A DNA stretch of 64,000 nt from CAIWHR01 sp963726765. GTDB taxonomy: Bacteria; Pseudomonadota; Gammaproteobacteria; Burkholderiales; Casimicrobiaceae. The number at the start of each line of letters is the position of its first letter. The first letter of the stretch is position 1. Both the position numbers and the translations under genes were made by a program. The notes under the pieces were generated by a model, which worked only from the letters and a program-made list of their open reading frames with translations, did not search any database and was not told the origin of the DNA. The stretch lies in assembly GCA_963726765.1 (NCBI GenBank), contig CAVSDH010000011.1, positions 620,001 through 684,000 of the forward strand. The letters run 5' to 3'. This document shows, one piece after another, positions 26,854 to 35,676 of the stretch.

Positions 26854-27618
26854 ATGACCGTCCTCCCTCTAAGACGCGTTGCGCCGCAGGCGAAACGTCC
26901 GGCCGCAGTGATCTCGTTTCCGGGGCACGAAGGCCAATCCAGAGACTGTGCGATGTGGGAGCTGTCGGGGGGGCTCGACAAGGACGATCTGCGCCAGCTC
27001 CGCGCCCTGGTGTCCGGCTGGACTCAGCTGAGGCGAGGGGACGCGCTCTACCACGCGGGAGAACCGTTCACCGCGCTGTTCGCGATCCGGGTCGGTTCGT
27101 GCAAGTCCACGGTGCTCACCGAGGACGGGCGCGAGCAGATCGTCGGCTACCATATCCTGGGCGACATCATCGGCACCGACGGCATCGGCCCTGCGCGGCA
27201 CGGGCGCGCGGTGGTGGCGCTCGAGGACACACTCGTGGATGCGCTTCCATTCGAGGCTCTGGAGAGGGTCGTTCGCTCCAACGTCGCCCTGCAGCACAAC
27301 CTTCACCAGTTCCTGTCGCGCAATATCAGGCAGCAACAGGACATGATGCTGCTGCTCGGCAGCATGCGGGCCGACGAGCGCGTCGCCGCATTCCTGCTCG
27401 ACCTTTCCGATCGGTACGGACAGCGGGGCTATTCGCCGACCGAATTCGTCCTGCACATGACGCGGCAGGAAATCGGCAGTTACCTGGGACTCAAGCTCGA
27501 AACCGTGAGCCGGGCGTTCTCGCGCCTGCAGGAAGACGGACTGCTGCAGGTCCAGGGCAGGGCGGTCAAGCTCGTCGCGCTGCCGGTGCTGGCGCGGCTC
27601 GCCGGCCGTCGCCGTTAG
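26854..27618 (+). CDS. CRP/FNR-family regulator with FNR-type recognition helix but no Fe-S cysteines
   Basis: A 254-residue regulator: cyclic-nucleotide-like beta-roll (YHAGEPFTALFAIRVGSCKSTVL, EQIVGYHILGDIIGTDGIG), long dimer helix and winged helix-turn-helix HMTRQEIGSYLGLKLETVSRAFSRL. The ETVSR residues match the FNR/ANR recognition helix that reads TTGAT/TTGAC half-sites. However, the N-terminal Cys cluster of FNR is missing and the position of FNR Cys122 reads LVDALPFE, so a [4Fe-4S] O2 sensor is unlikely; a DNR/NNR-like NO or other signal sensor is possible. The start is taken at the ATG 26854, though a TTG at 26797 is in frame. Convergent with frdB. Confidence 0.85.
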   Translation: MTVLPLRRVAPQAKRPAAVISFPGHEGQSRDCAMWELSGGLDKDDLRQLRALVSGWTQLRRGDALYHAGEPFTALFAIRVGSCKSTVLTEDGREQIVGYHILGDIIGTDGIGPARHGRAVVALEDTLVDALPFEALERVVRSNVALQHNLHQFLSRNIRQQQDMMLLLGSMRADERVAAFLLDLSDRYGQRGYSPTEFVLHMTRQEIGSYLGLKLETVSRAFSRLQEDGLLQVQGRAVKLVALPVLARLAGRRR

Positions 27619-27628
27619 GACGGCGCCG

Positions 27629-28405
27629 CTACTTCCAGCCGGTGCGCACCATCTTGCGGCGGATGAACGCGATCTGCGTCGCGAGCGGCAGCTGCTTCGG
27701 GCAGACGTCGTGGCAGGCGAGCAGCGACATGCAGCCGAACACGCCGTCGTCGTCGCCCACCAGGTCGTAGTAATCGGCGTCCGTTCGCGCGTCGCGCGGG
27801 TCGAGGCGGAACCGCGCAACGCGATTCAATCCGACTGCGCCGACGAAGTCCTTGCGCATCCGTGCGGTACCGCACGCCGCCACGCAGCAGCCGCACTCGA
27901 TGCAGCGGTCGAGCTCGTAGATCTTGTCGGCGAGATCGGGGTCCATTCGCTGCTCGATCCGCCGCAGGTCCGGGTTCGGGTCGATCATGTGCAGCCAGCC
28001 GCGCAGGCGCTCGCTCATTCCGCGCATCCACTTGCCGGTGTTGACCGACAGGTCGCCGATCAGCTCGAAGTACGGCAGCGGCGCCAGCGTGATCTCCGCG
28101 GGCAGGTTCTTGGTCAGTGTCCGGCAGGCAAGCGTCGGCCGCCCGTTGATCACCATCGCGCAGCTGCCGCAGATGCCGGCGCGGCAGACGAAGTCGAACT
28201 GCAGCGACGCGTCCTGCTTCTCGCGGATCTCGTTGAGGGCGATGAACAGCGTCATGCCGTCCGCTTCCTCGAGAGCGTACGTCTGCAGGTGCGGCACGCT
28301 GGCGCGGTCCTGGGGGTTGTAGCGCAGGACGTTGATCGCGAGCTTGCGATTCACGTTGTTCGCGCCGTTGCGCCGCGGAACGACGTTGACCACGGCCTGG
28401 TTCAT
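27629..28405 (-). CDS. frdB: Fumarate reductase/succinate dehydrogenase iron-sulfur subunit
   Basis: A 258-residue subunit with the [2Fe-2S] motif CRAGICGSC plus a distal cysteine (LACRT), the [4Fe-4S] motif CIECGCC and further cysteines CMSLLACHDVCPKQ for the remaining clusters. It conducts electrons between FrdA flavin and FrdC haem. The wording of the motifs resembles epsilonproteobacterial FrdB. Third gene of the minus-strand frdCAB operon, 52 bases after frdA; its end is 10 bases from the convergent FNR-type regulator. Confidence 0.93.
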   Translation of the reverse strand: MNQAVVNVVPRRNGANNVNRKLAINVLRYNPQDRASVPHLQTYALEEADGMTLFIALNEIREKQDASLQFDFVCRAGICGSCAMVINGRPTLACRTLTKNLPAEITLAPLPYFELIGDLSVNTGKWMRGMSERLRGWLHMIDPNPDLRRIEQRMDPDLADKIYELDRCIECGCCVAACGTARMRKDFVGAVGLNRVARFRLDPRDARTDADYYDLVGDDDGVFGCMSLLACHDVCPKQLPLATQIAFIRRKMVRTGWK

Positions 28406-28457
28406 GGGCGCGCTCCGATGCTCGCGTCGGGTTGCGGCCGGGGTGATCCCGGGCCGT

Positions 28458-30449
28458 TCATGTCTGTACCTCCAGCGGCTCGTCGATCCGCTCGTTCCGG
28501 CCGCGATAGCGCTCCGGCAGCAGCGACGTGTAGGGCATCAGCGCCTCCTGCACGGCAAAGCGGGGCGCATCGGCCATCTTCTCCTTCAGTGCAGCGACCT
28601 CCGCTGCACGCGCTGGCGTTGCCGGATGGTCGACGTAATCCTTCGCGCCGTAGCCGCGCCAGCCCGGAGGCAGCTCCATCCTGCCGACGTCGAGCGCCTC
28701 GTAGGCGAGCGACGGCAGCGTTTCGGCGTCGCCCGTCCACGTGGCAAGCGTGCGTTTCAGCCACTCGGCATCGTTGCGCCGCGGATGGTCCTGGCGGAAG
28801 TGCGCGCCGCGGCTTTCGGTGCGGGTCAGCGCGCCGTAGGCGACGCAGAGGGCAAGCTTCAGCATCTTCTGCACGCGATAGGCGGTCACGAGCTCGGGAT
28901 TGGCGCCGCGGGCCTTGTACTTGAGGCCGATGTTGCGGCTGCGCTTCAGCAGGCCCTGCAACTCGTCCACGGCGGCCGCGAGGTCCTCGCCACGGCGGAA
29001 GATGCCGACCTTCGCGGTCATGATCTCCTGCATCGCGACGCGAAGCGCGGACGCGTCCTCGGTGCCCCCGCCGTCGATCAGGGTGTCGATGTGCATCTGC
29101 TCACGGCGCAGGAAGTCGTGCACGACGCGCGTCGGAATGACGACGTCGTTCTCGATCCTGTCGCAGAAATCGGCGATGTACTCGCCGACGATCATGCCCG
29201 CGACCACGGTTTCCGCGACCGAATTGCCGCCCAGCCGGTTGAATCCGTGCATGTCCCAGCAAGCGGCTTCGCCTGCCGCGAACAGACCCTTCAACGTCGG
29301 GCTCTGCCCCGTGTGATTGGTGCGCACGCCGCCCATCGTGTAGTGCTGCGCCGGCCGCACGGGGATCCACTCATTGACCGGATCGACGCCGAGGAAGTAG
29401 TGGCAGATCTCCCAGACTTCGCGCAGATTGTGCTTGATGTGCTTCTCGCCCAGCAGCGTGATGTCGAGCCAGAGGTGCTGACCGAACCGGTTCTTCGCCC
29501 CCTTGCCCTTGGCGATGTGCTCCTCCATCCGGCGCGACACGACGTCGCGCGACGCGAGCTCCTTCTTCTCCGGCTCGTAGTCGGGCATGAACCGGTGCCC
29601 ATCGACGTCCTTCAGCAGGCCACCGTCGCCGCGGCAGCCCTCGGTCACCAGAATGCCGGCCGGGAAAATGGCGGTCGGGTGGAACTGCACGGCCTCCATG
29701 TTGCCCAGCGTCGCAATGCCGGTCTCCAGCGCAAGCGCGCTGCCGATGCCTTCGCAGATCACCGCGTTGGTCGTCACGCGATAGAGCCGGCCGGCGCCGC
29801 CGCTCGCGATGGCGGTTGCCTTCGCGACGTAGGCGGCGAGTTCGCCGGTGACAAGATCGCGGACGACGGCGCCGTAGCAGCGCCCCGCGTCGTGAATCAG
29901 CGCGATCGCCTCGACACGCTCGAGCACCGGAATCGCGCTGCCGATCGCCTGGTCGCTCATCGTCTGCAGCATCGCGTGGCCGGTGCCGTCGGAGACGTAG
30001 CAGGTGCGCCACTTCTTGGTGCCGCCGAAATCGCGCTGCGCGACCAGCCCGTGCGCCTCGTCGCGCTCGGTGATCGTCACCTGCTGGCCGTTGATGATGA
30101 CGGTGCGGTCGCCCCTGCGCACGCGGCTCCACGGCACTCCCCACGCAGCGAGCTCCCTCACGGCCTTCGGCGCGGTGTTGACGAACATGCGGACGACCTG
30201 CTGGTCGGCGCCCCAGTCGCTGCCGCGGACCGTGTCCTCGAAGTGGATGTCCTCGTTGTCCCCCTGACCCTTGATCACGTTGGCGAGCGAGGCCTGCATC
30301 CCGCCCTGCGCCGCCGCCGAATGCGACCGCTTCGGCGGCACCAGCGACAGGATGATCACGTCGTGGCCGCGGCGCCTGGCGCCGATGCCGAGCCGAAGGC
30401 CCGCGAGGCCGCCGCCGATCACGAGCACGTCCGTATAGACGATCTTCAT
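28458..30449 (-). CDS. frdA: Fumarate reductase flavoprotein subunit
   Basis: A 663-residue flavoprotein with FAD motif DVLVIGGGLAGLRLGIGA, the His-flavin segment PKRSHSAAAQGGMQASLAN, active-site regions QFHPTAIFPAGILVTEGCRGDGG and YTMGGVRTN, and the GFNRLGGNSVAETVVAG motif. It interconverts fumarate and succinate at the cytoplasmic side. Its ATG overlaps the frdC stop (ATGA). Length and gene order C-A-B match the Wolinella-type quinol:fumarate reductase rather than the usual betaproteobacterial sdhCDAB. Confidence 0.94.
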   Translation of the reverse strand: MKIVYTDVLVIGGGLAGLRLGIGARRRGHDVIILSLVPPKRSHSAAAQGGMQASLANVIKGQGDNEDIHFEDTVRGSDWGADQQVVRMFVNTAPKAVRELAAWGVPWSRVRRGDRTVIINGQQVTITERDEAHGLVAQRDFGGTKKWRTCYVSDGTGHAMLQTMSDQAIGSAIPVLERVEAIALIHDAGRCYGAVVRDLVTGELAAYVAKATAIASGGAGRLYRVTTNAVICEGIGSALALETGIATLGNMEAVQFHPTAIFPAGILVTEGCRGDGGLLKDVDGHRFMPDYEPEKKELASRDVVSRRMEEHIAKGKGAKNRFGQHLWLDITLLGEKHIKHNLREVWEICHYFLGVDPVNEWIPVRPAQHYTMGGVRTNHTGQSPTLKGLFAAGEAACWDMHGFNRLGGNSVAETVVAGMIVGEYIADFCDRIENDVVIPTRVVHDFLRREQMHIDTLIDGGGTEDASALRVAMQEIMTAKVGIFRRGEDLAAAVDELQGLLKRSRNIGLKYKARGANPELVTAYRVQKMLKLALCVAYGALTRTESRGAHFRQDHPRRNDAEWLKRTLATWTGDAETLPSLAYEALDVGRMELPPGWRGYGAKDYVDHPATPARAAEVAALKEKMADAPRFAVQEALMPYTSLLPERYRGRNERIDEPLEVQT

Positions 30450-31228
30450 TGCGCACCACCCGCGGGCGGCTTGGCGAGCCAGGTCGGCACGTAGTGCTCG
30501 CCGTAGCGGTCCTGATGCTCGATCCCGATCTTGATGTAGGCGGCGAGCGTTGCGAGCCCGAGCGCGAGGAAGAACACGGTGATCGCCCACTTGAGAACCT
30601 TGAGGCGCCGCCGCATTCCGTTCGGATCGACGTCGCCGACCCATCCCCACTTCACGGCGATGCGGTAGAGGCCGATGCCTCCGTGAAGCTCGACGGCCAG
30701 CAGGAGCAGCAGGTAGAGGGGCCAAAAGTGATCGCTCCAGACGCGATCCGCCGACTCGAACGGACCGATGCGGTCCGGGTGCGTCAGCATGGTGTAGAGG
30801 TGGACGGAGGCCAGAAAGAACAGCGCGAAGCCCGTGAATACCTGCCAGAACCACAGCGTCGTATCCTCGTGCCGCATGACACGCATGTGGCCGCGGTAGG
30901 TGTGGTACTGGCCGTAGTTGACCGGGAACTTGCGCAGCGCAAGGAATGCGTGCCCGACAAAGAGCGCGATCACGACGGCGACCACGACGGACACGATGCC
31001 GGGATGCGACGTGCCCAGGATGAAGTAGCCCTCGAAGAATTTCGTGATGGTCCACATCGCGTCCTTGGAAATCAGGATCGACGATACGAAGAACATGTGG
31101 CCCCACATGAAGAGCGCCAACAGAAAGCCGCTGGCGCTCTGGGCGAAATCCAGCCGCGCGGGCCATCGGCTCTTGCGCGCGCGATCGGCGAGTCCTGCGC
31201 CGGCGATGATCTGGCTGCTCGAATCCAT
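30446..31228 (-). CDS. frdC: Di-haem cytochrome b subunit of fumarate reductase (Wolinella type)
   Basis: A 260-residue five-helix membrane anchor. It matches Wolinella FrdC closely in layout: KSRWPARLDFAQSASGFLLALFMWGHMFFVS, GHAFLALRKFPVNYGQY, MRHEDTTLWFWQ, GFALFFLASVHLY and LAVELHGGIGLYR, which contain the haem-ligand histidines and the glutamate corresponding to Glu180 of the transmembrane E-pathway. It binds two b haems and oxidises or reduces the quinone pool. A GGAAAGAG site precedes the ATG at 31228. First gene of frdCAB; an FNR-type box lies 130 bases upstream. Confidence 0.93.
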   Translation of the reverse strand: MDSSSQIIAGAGLADRARKSRWPARLDFAQSASGFLLALFMWGHMFFVSSILISKDAMWTITKFFEGYFILGTSHPGIVSVVVAVVIALFVGHAFLALRKFPVNYGQYHTYRGHMRVMRHEDTTLWFWQVFTGFALFFLASVHLYTMLTHPDRIGPFESADRVWSDHFWPLYLLLLLAVELHGGIGLYRIAVKWGWVGDVDPNGMRRRLKVLKWAITVFFLALGLATLAAYIKIGIEHQDRYGEHYVPTWLAKPPAGGAQ

Positions 31229-31593
31229 GAATCTCTTTCCCGCGGGGCATGTGGCGCGCTCGGTGGCGGCGCCTTGCCTGCGCACGAAACGACAGCCGCG
31301 CGATGAAGCGCGGCGGCGGAACCGAAGCAAGGGTATCGCCCGATCATGGCGGCGCCATTGACTTGCGTCAAGAGACGCATCGACAAGACTTGCGCCGCAT
31401 TTGCGAGAGTAGGGACAATCACCAATGAGCGGCGCAACATCTCTCGCCAAAACGCGCGCGACATGCATTCGAGACCACTGGAAGCGCAGGAATTCGGATT
31501 TCCGTCGGGTCCGGCCGGCGGCCGGGTTTCGGAAGAGGGCGTCACGCGGGCACCGTGCCTGCGTGGAGCACGTCGCATAGGTCGTGGGGAATC
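31229..31593. other. Divergent control region between frdCAB and the PorA-like gene
   Basis: 365 bases with no credible gene; an 83-codon frame on the plus strand overlaps the FNR box and resembles nothing. The FNR-type box at 31358-31371 is the main feature. Toward frdC, GATACC (31337-31332 minus) lies at a distance expected for a -10 from such a box. Confidence 0.6.
31358..31371. promoter_or_regulatory. FNR-type box upstream of frdCAB / PorA-like gene
   Basis: TTGACTTGCGTCAA: a palindromic TTGAC-N4-GTCAA, centred between the divergent frdC and PorA-like genes. Fits the binding preference of an ETVSR-type FNR relative, such as the regulator at 26854. Confidence 0.7.
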
Positions 31594-32845
31594 ATGATGC
31601 GCCGCGGAATGTCCGGAAACTTGCTGGTGCTGAAGCAGGCAGAGGGAGGGCATGCGGTCGCCGAGACCGTCGCGATGTGCAGGCCGGCGCTGATCTGCGC
31701 GAGCCCGGGCATACCGCAGGCCGGCATCGTCAACGGCCTGATCGACCTGATGAAAACCGGAAAGCTCGCGAATTGCGAGTTCGTCAACGTCGAATCGGAG
31801 TCCTCGGCAATCCCGGTGGCGATGGGCGCGGCGGCGGCCGGGGCGCGGACTTACGTAGCCTCTTCCAGCCAGGGGCTGCTGTCCATGTCCGAGTCCGTCT
31901 ACCAGGCCGCGGGACTCGGGATGCCGATCGTCATGACGATCAGCAACTGCGTCACCGGCGCGCCGATCAACACCTGGAATGACCATACCGACAGCATGTC
32001 GATGCGCGATTCCGGGATGGATCCAGCTCTATGCGGAAACGAACCAGGAAGCGCTCGACCTCCACGTGCAGGCGTTCAGGCTCGCCGAGGCGCTGTCGTG
32101 CCCGGTGATGGTTTGTGTCGACGGCTTCAAGCTCGCCCATGCCTGCGACAGCGTCGACTTGCCGGCGCAGATGCAGATCGACGCCTACCTTCCGCCGCCC
32201 GCCGCGCGGCGTTCCGAAGGCGCGACCGTCCCGGCGGGCATCCGCGCGATGGCGGGTCCGGGAACGTTCACCGAAATGCGTTACCTCGCGCACCACAAGC
32301 AGCTGCGGGCGCTCGGCCTCATTCCGCGGCTTGCCGGTGAATTCCTGGCGCGCTTTCGCCGGGCATCGGGCGGCCTGCTGCGGACCTACAGGACCGAGGA
32401 CGCGGAGACGATCGTCGTCGCGCTGGGTTCCGTCAACAACACGATCCGGGAGGTCGTCAACGAACTGCGCGCGGAAGGTGCGCGCATCGGTTCGGTGAGC
32501 GTCTGCTCGTTCCGGCCGTTTCCCTTGGGCCCGCTGCGCGACGTGCTGCGCAACGCAAAGCGGGTCGTGATCCTGGAGCGGTCGCTCGCGGCGGGTCTGG
32601 GCGGCGTCCTGTCGGACGGGGTCGGCAAGAGCGTTTCGGGACTCGCGATCCATGCGTATACCGTGATCGCCGGCCTCGGCGGCCGCGCGATTACCCCGTC
32701 GTCGTTGAGGCAATTGTTCGACGATGCGGCGCGGGACGAGCTGGAGCACATGACGTTTCTGGACCTGAACGCGGACCTTGTCGCGAGCCAGCTCGAACGC
32801 GAGACACGGGCGTTCGTCTCGGTCTCCCAGCCGCGCGCGACGTGA
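31594..32845 (+). CDS. PorA-like 2-oxoacid:ferredoxin oxidoreductase alpha subunit, orphan (one-base frameshift near 32015)
   Basis: The reconstructed protein is 416 residues. It has the pyrimidine-binding/transketolase-like domain of PorA: NVESESSAIPVAMGAAAAGARTYVASSSQGL, PIVMTISNCVTGAPINTWNDHTDSMSMRDSG, then, one base shifted, WIQLYAETNQEALDLHVQAF, and a C-terminal domain ETIVVALGSVNNTIREVVNEL. One extra G or A at 32014-32017 explains the break. The usual N-terminal PITP motif is altered to SPGIPQAG. No beta (TPP-binding), gamma or ferredoxin subunit is adjacent, so either a partner is encoded elsewhere or this subunit does something else. Malic enzyme, a pyruvate producer, follows by 69 bases. 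Confidence 0.82.
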
Positions 32846-32914
32846 TACGCCGTCGCGGCAACCACAACCCACGCGACGGCAACAGAAGATTGCCGGCGAC
32901 AAGGAGCATCTGCA

Positions 32915-34573
32915 ATGAACGAGGCGCGACCGGCGGAGCAGGGCGTGAGTGACAGGCTGCCCGCAGGCGGGATGACGCTGCTGCGCGACCCGTTGCGGAA
33001 CAAGGGTACGGCATTCACCGAGGCGGAGCGCGATGCGCTCGGGCTGCGGGGGCTCCTGCCGCCGCGCGTTTTCTCGCAGGACCAGCAGGTCGCGCGCGTC
33101 CTCGAGAACTTCCGGAGCAAGGCGACCGACCTCGACAAGTACGTCAACCTGGCGGCGCTGCACGACCGCAACGAGGCGCTCTTCTTCCGGGTTCTGATGG
33201 AGTATCCCGACGAGACGACGCCCATCGTCTACACGCCCACCGTGGGATTGGCCTGCCAGCAGTTCGGGCACATTTTCCAGCGACCGCGCGGCATCTTCAT
33301 CAGCGCGAACGACCGTGGCCGCATCGAGCGCGTGCTCGCGAACTGGCCGCGACGCGATGTCGCGATCATCGTGGTCACCGACGGCGAGCGCATTCTCGGG
33401 CTCGGCGACCAGGGCGCGGGCGGGATGGGGATCCCGGTGGGAAAACTGTCGCTCTACACGGCGTGCGCGGGCATTCCTCCCTCCGCCTGCCTGCCGGTGC
33501 TTCTCGACGTCGGGACGAACAACGCCGCGCTGCTCGAGGATCCGCTGTATCTCGGACTGCGGCAGCCCCGACTGCGCGGCGGCGAATACGACGACCTCGT
33601 CGACGAATTCATCACGGCCGCGCGCGATCTGTTCCCGGACGTCGTGATCCAGTTCGAGGATTTCGCCACCCAGAACGCGTTTCGGCTGCTGCAGAAATAC
33701 CGCGACCGGATCCCCACGTTCAACGACGACATCCAGGGCACCGCCGCGGTGGCGCTGGCGGGGATCCTCTCGGCGCTGCGCATCACGGGCGGACGTCTCG
33801 GCGAACAGACGCTGCTCTTCCAGGGGGCGGGCGAAGCCGCGACAGGCATCGCCGATCTCGCCGTGACGGCGATGGTGGCGGAAGGCCTGGACGAGGCCGC
33901 CGCGCGGAAGCGCTGCTGGCTCTTCGATTCGAAGGGTCTCGTCGTCCGCCAGCGCTCCGGTCTCGCCGCGCACAAGCAGCCCTACGCCCACGATCATCCG
34001 CCGGTCGACACGCTCCTCGGCGCCGTGAACGACCTGCGCCCCACGGCGATTATCGGCGTGGCGGCGGTGGCGAACGCGTTCACCGAGGACGTCGTGCGCG
34101 CGATGGCAAGGCTCAACAGGCGCCCGGTCGTTTTCGCGCTGTCGAATCCGACGTCGAAGTCGGAATGCACGGCCGGGCAGGCCTATCGTTGGTCGGCGGG
34201 TCGCGCGATCTTCGCCTGCGGCTCCCCCTTCGATCCGGTCACCGAGGACGGACGGCTGTTCGTGCCCCGTCAAGGCAACAACTCCTATATCTTCCCGGGC
34301 GTCGGTCTCGGCGCCATCGCCACGCGGACCACCCGGGTCACGGATACAATGTTCATGGCGGCTGCGCGCGCGCTCGCCGAGGTGGTGACGCAGGCCGACC
34401 TCGACCAGGGAAGCCTTTATCCGCCCCTCAAGAGCATTCGCGACGTGTCGGCGCGCATCGCGTGCGCAGTGGCCGAAGTCGCTTATCGCGAAGGATTGGC
34501 ACGAACGCCGAAGCCCGCGAACCTCCTCGGGCACATGAAGGCGCGGATGTACGAACCCCGCTACGCGTCGTAG
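32915..34573 (+). CDS. maeA: NAD-dependent malic enzyme
   Basis: A 552-residue enzyme that oxidatively decarboxylates malate to pyruvate. Motifs: LMEYPDETTPIVYTPTVG, DGERILGLGDQGAGGMGIPVGKLSLY, metal/substrate site IQFEDFATQNAF...TFNDDIQGTAAVALAG, nucleotide fold LLFQGAGEAATGIADL and FALSNPTSKSECTA. Length and signatures are those of the SfcA/MaeA NAD-type family rather than the NADP type with a phosphotransacetylase domain. ATG at 32915 with AAGGAG upstream. Probably co-transcribed with the PorA-like gene; together they would turn C4 acids into pyruvate and on to acetyl-CoA. Confidence 0.94.
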   Translation: MNEARPAEQGVSDRLPAGGMTLLRDPLRNKGTAFTEAERDALGLRGLLPPRVFSQDQQVARVLENFRSKATDLDKYVNLAALHDRNEALFFRVLMEYPDETTPIVYTPTVGLACQQFGHIFQRPRGIFISANDRGRIERVLANWPRRDVAIIVVTDGERILGLGDQGAGGMGIPVGKLSLYTACAGIPPSACLPVLLDVGTNNAALLEDPLYLGLRQPRLRGGEYDDLVDEFITAARDLFPDVVIQFEDFATQNAFRLLQKYRDRIPTFNDDIQGTAAVALAGILSALRITGGRLGEQTLLFQGAGEAATGIADLAVTAMVAEGLDEAAARKRCWLFDSKGLVVRQRSGLAAHKQPYAHDHPPVDTLLGAVNDLRPTAIIGVAAVANAFTEDVVRAMARLNRRPVVFALSNPTSKSECTAGQAYRWSAGRAIFACGSPFDPVTEDGRLFVPRQGNNSYIFPGVGLGAIATRTTRVTDTMFMAAARALAEVVTQADLDQGSLYPPLKSIRDVSARIACAVAEVAYREGLARTPKPANLLGHMKARMYEPRYAS

Positions 34574-34722
34574 CGGATGGGCAGGGGGATGCCGCCGTCG
34601 CCGCGGGCGTCTTGCGGCACGCGGCGGGCCGAATGACGGATAGCGGACGCGACCCGCGCTGAAGTCGACAGGCGGCGGTGCGCGACGATCTGCAGCACAA
34701 CGCGAATGAAAGGTGAGGAACG

Positions 34723-35199
34723 ATGAGAGAGTCCATGCTGGAGAGTCTGCGCCACCATCCGTTTGTCGCGGGGTTCGAGCCCCGTCACGTCGAGAAGCTC
34801 GCGACGCTGGCGACCGAGGAACGGTTCGACCGGGACCAGATTCTTTTCCGCGAGGGCGACGATTGGCCCAAGTTCTGCCTGATCGTGTCCGGGCTGGTCG
34901 CGCTCGAGCTTGGCGCACCGGGTACAACGTTCCGAGTGCAGACCCTGTTCGCCGGCGACGAGATGGGCTGGTCCGCGCTGCTGATGGGCAAAGGCAAGCA
35001 GTTCCAGGCACGGACGCTCGAGCGCGTCGATGTGCTGGCCTTCGAGGGCGCGGAGCTCCTGGCCGCATGCCGCGAGGACACGCAGTTCGGCTTCATCTTC
35101 ATGCAGCACCTGCTGGGTGTCGTCTCCGAGCGGCTGCAGGCGACGCGGGTGCAGTTGCTGGACATGCACTCGCCGAAGGCGGCGAGGGCGGGCACGTAG
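34723..35199 (+). CDS. Stand-alone cyclic-nucleotide-binding-domain protein
   Basis: A 158-residue protein with a CRP-like beta-roll (RFDRDQILFREGDDWPKFCLIVSGLVALEL, FAGDEMGWSALL) and a C-terminal helix, but no DNA-binding domain. Such proteins often bind cNMPs or other small ligands and act through protein contact. ATG at 34723 with GTGAGGAA upstream. It follows the malic enzyme gene by 149 bases and is convergent with the small Cys-rich gene. A second protein of this type is at 62762-63247. Confidence 0.8.
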   Translation: MRESMLESLRHHPFVAGFEPRHVEKLATLATEERFDRDQILFREGDDWPKFCLIVSGLVALELGAPGTTFRVQTLFAGDEMGWSALLMGKGKQFQARTLERVDVLAFEGAELLAACREDTQFGFIFMQHLLGVVSERLQATRVQLLDMHSPKAARAGT

Positions 35200-35229
35200 C
35201 CCGCGTCCGGCACGCTCCCCTGTCGCGCG

Positions 35230-35478
35230 TCAGGGCGCCACGATCCGCACCTGCGCGCGTGCGGCGGACACGCTGTCCTGTCGTGTCTTGAAGTAGGCAT
35301 CCGTCTCGATGCGCAGTTTCTGGCATGCGGGATGCGGGCAAGGATCCGGATCTGAATCGCTGCACGGGAAGTATCGGCATTCACGGTCGATGTGCTCGCG
35401 CCGCGTCACGGCCTGCACTTCGAGACCGGATTTCCGCGCGGCGAAGCACGCGTCGCACTCGGATTGCGACGCGAACAT
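35230..35478 (-). CDS. Small cysteine-rich protein of unknown function
   Basis: An 82-residue protein with six cysteines: C8/C11 as a CxxC near the N-terminus, then C34, C39, C47 and C52. This suggests a metal site or disulfides. It has no signal peptide. An FNR-type box is centred about 50 bases upstream of its ATG at 35478, which supports it as a genuine, conditionally expressed gene. It lies between the cyclic-nucleotide-domain gene (convergent) and the end of nuoN. No family recognised. Confidence 0.55.
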   Translation of the reverse strand: MFASQSECDACFAARKSGLEVQAVTRREHIDRECRYFPCSDSDPDPCPHPACQKLRIETDAYFKTRQDSVSAARAQVRIVAP

Positions 35479-35520
35479 TGCCGGAACCAGCGTGAACTCG
35501 GACGCGATGCGCGGTGGGGG

Positions 35521-35534
35521 TTGACGGGTGTCAA
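35521..35534. promoter_or_regulatory. FNR-type box upstream of the Cys-rich gene
   Basis: TTGACGGGTGTCAA: TTGAC-N4-GTCAA palindrome, 43 bases from the ATG of the minus-strand Cys-rich gene, in the gap after nuoN. Confidence 0.65.
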
Positions 35535-35676
35535 ACTCGCGTCGCCCTGCGCTGCGACGACGCGCCACCCCGGATCGCCCGGGATTGGATCGGCGACAGT
35601 CGCAACCGCGGCGTCGCCCGGTACGCGAGCCCACCTGCTTGCGTTGCCCCGTCGCAACGCGCCGCGCGCGAGTGAC

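Noticed and set aside
28332..30494. A 720-codon plus-strand frame opposite frdA
   Set aside because: Antisense shadow of a fully conserved FrdA.
31346..31597. An 83-codon plus-strand frame between frdC and the PorA-like gene
   Set aside because: It overlaps the FNR-type box, has no ribosome site and a random-looking composition.
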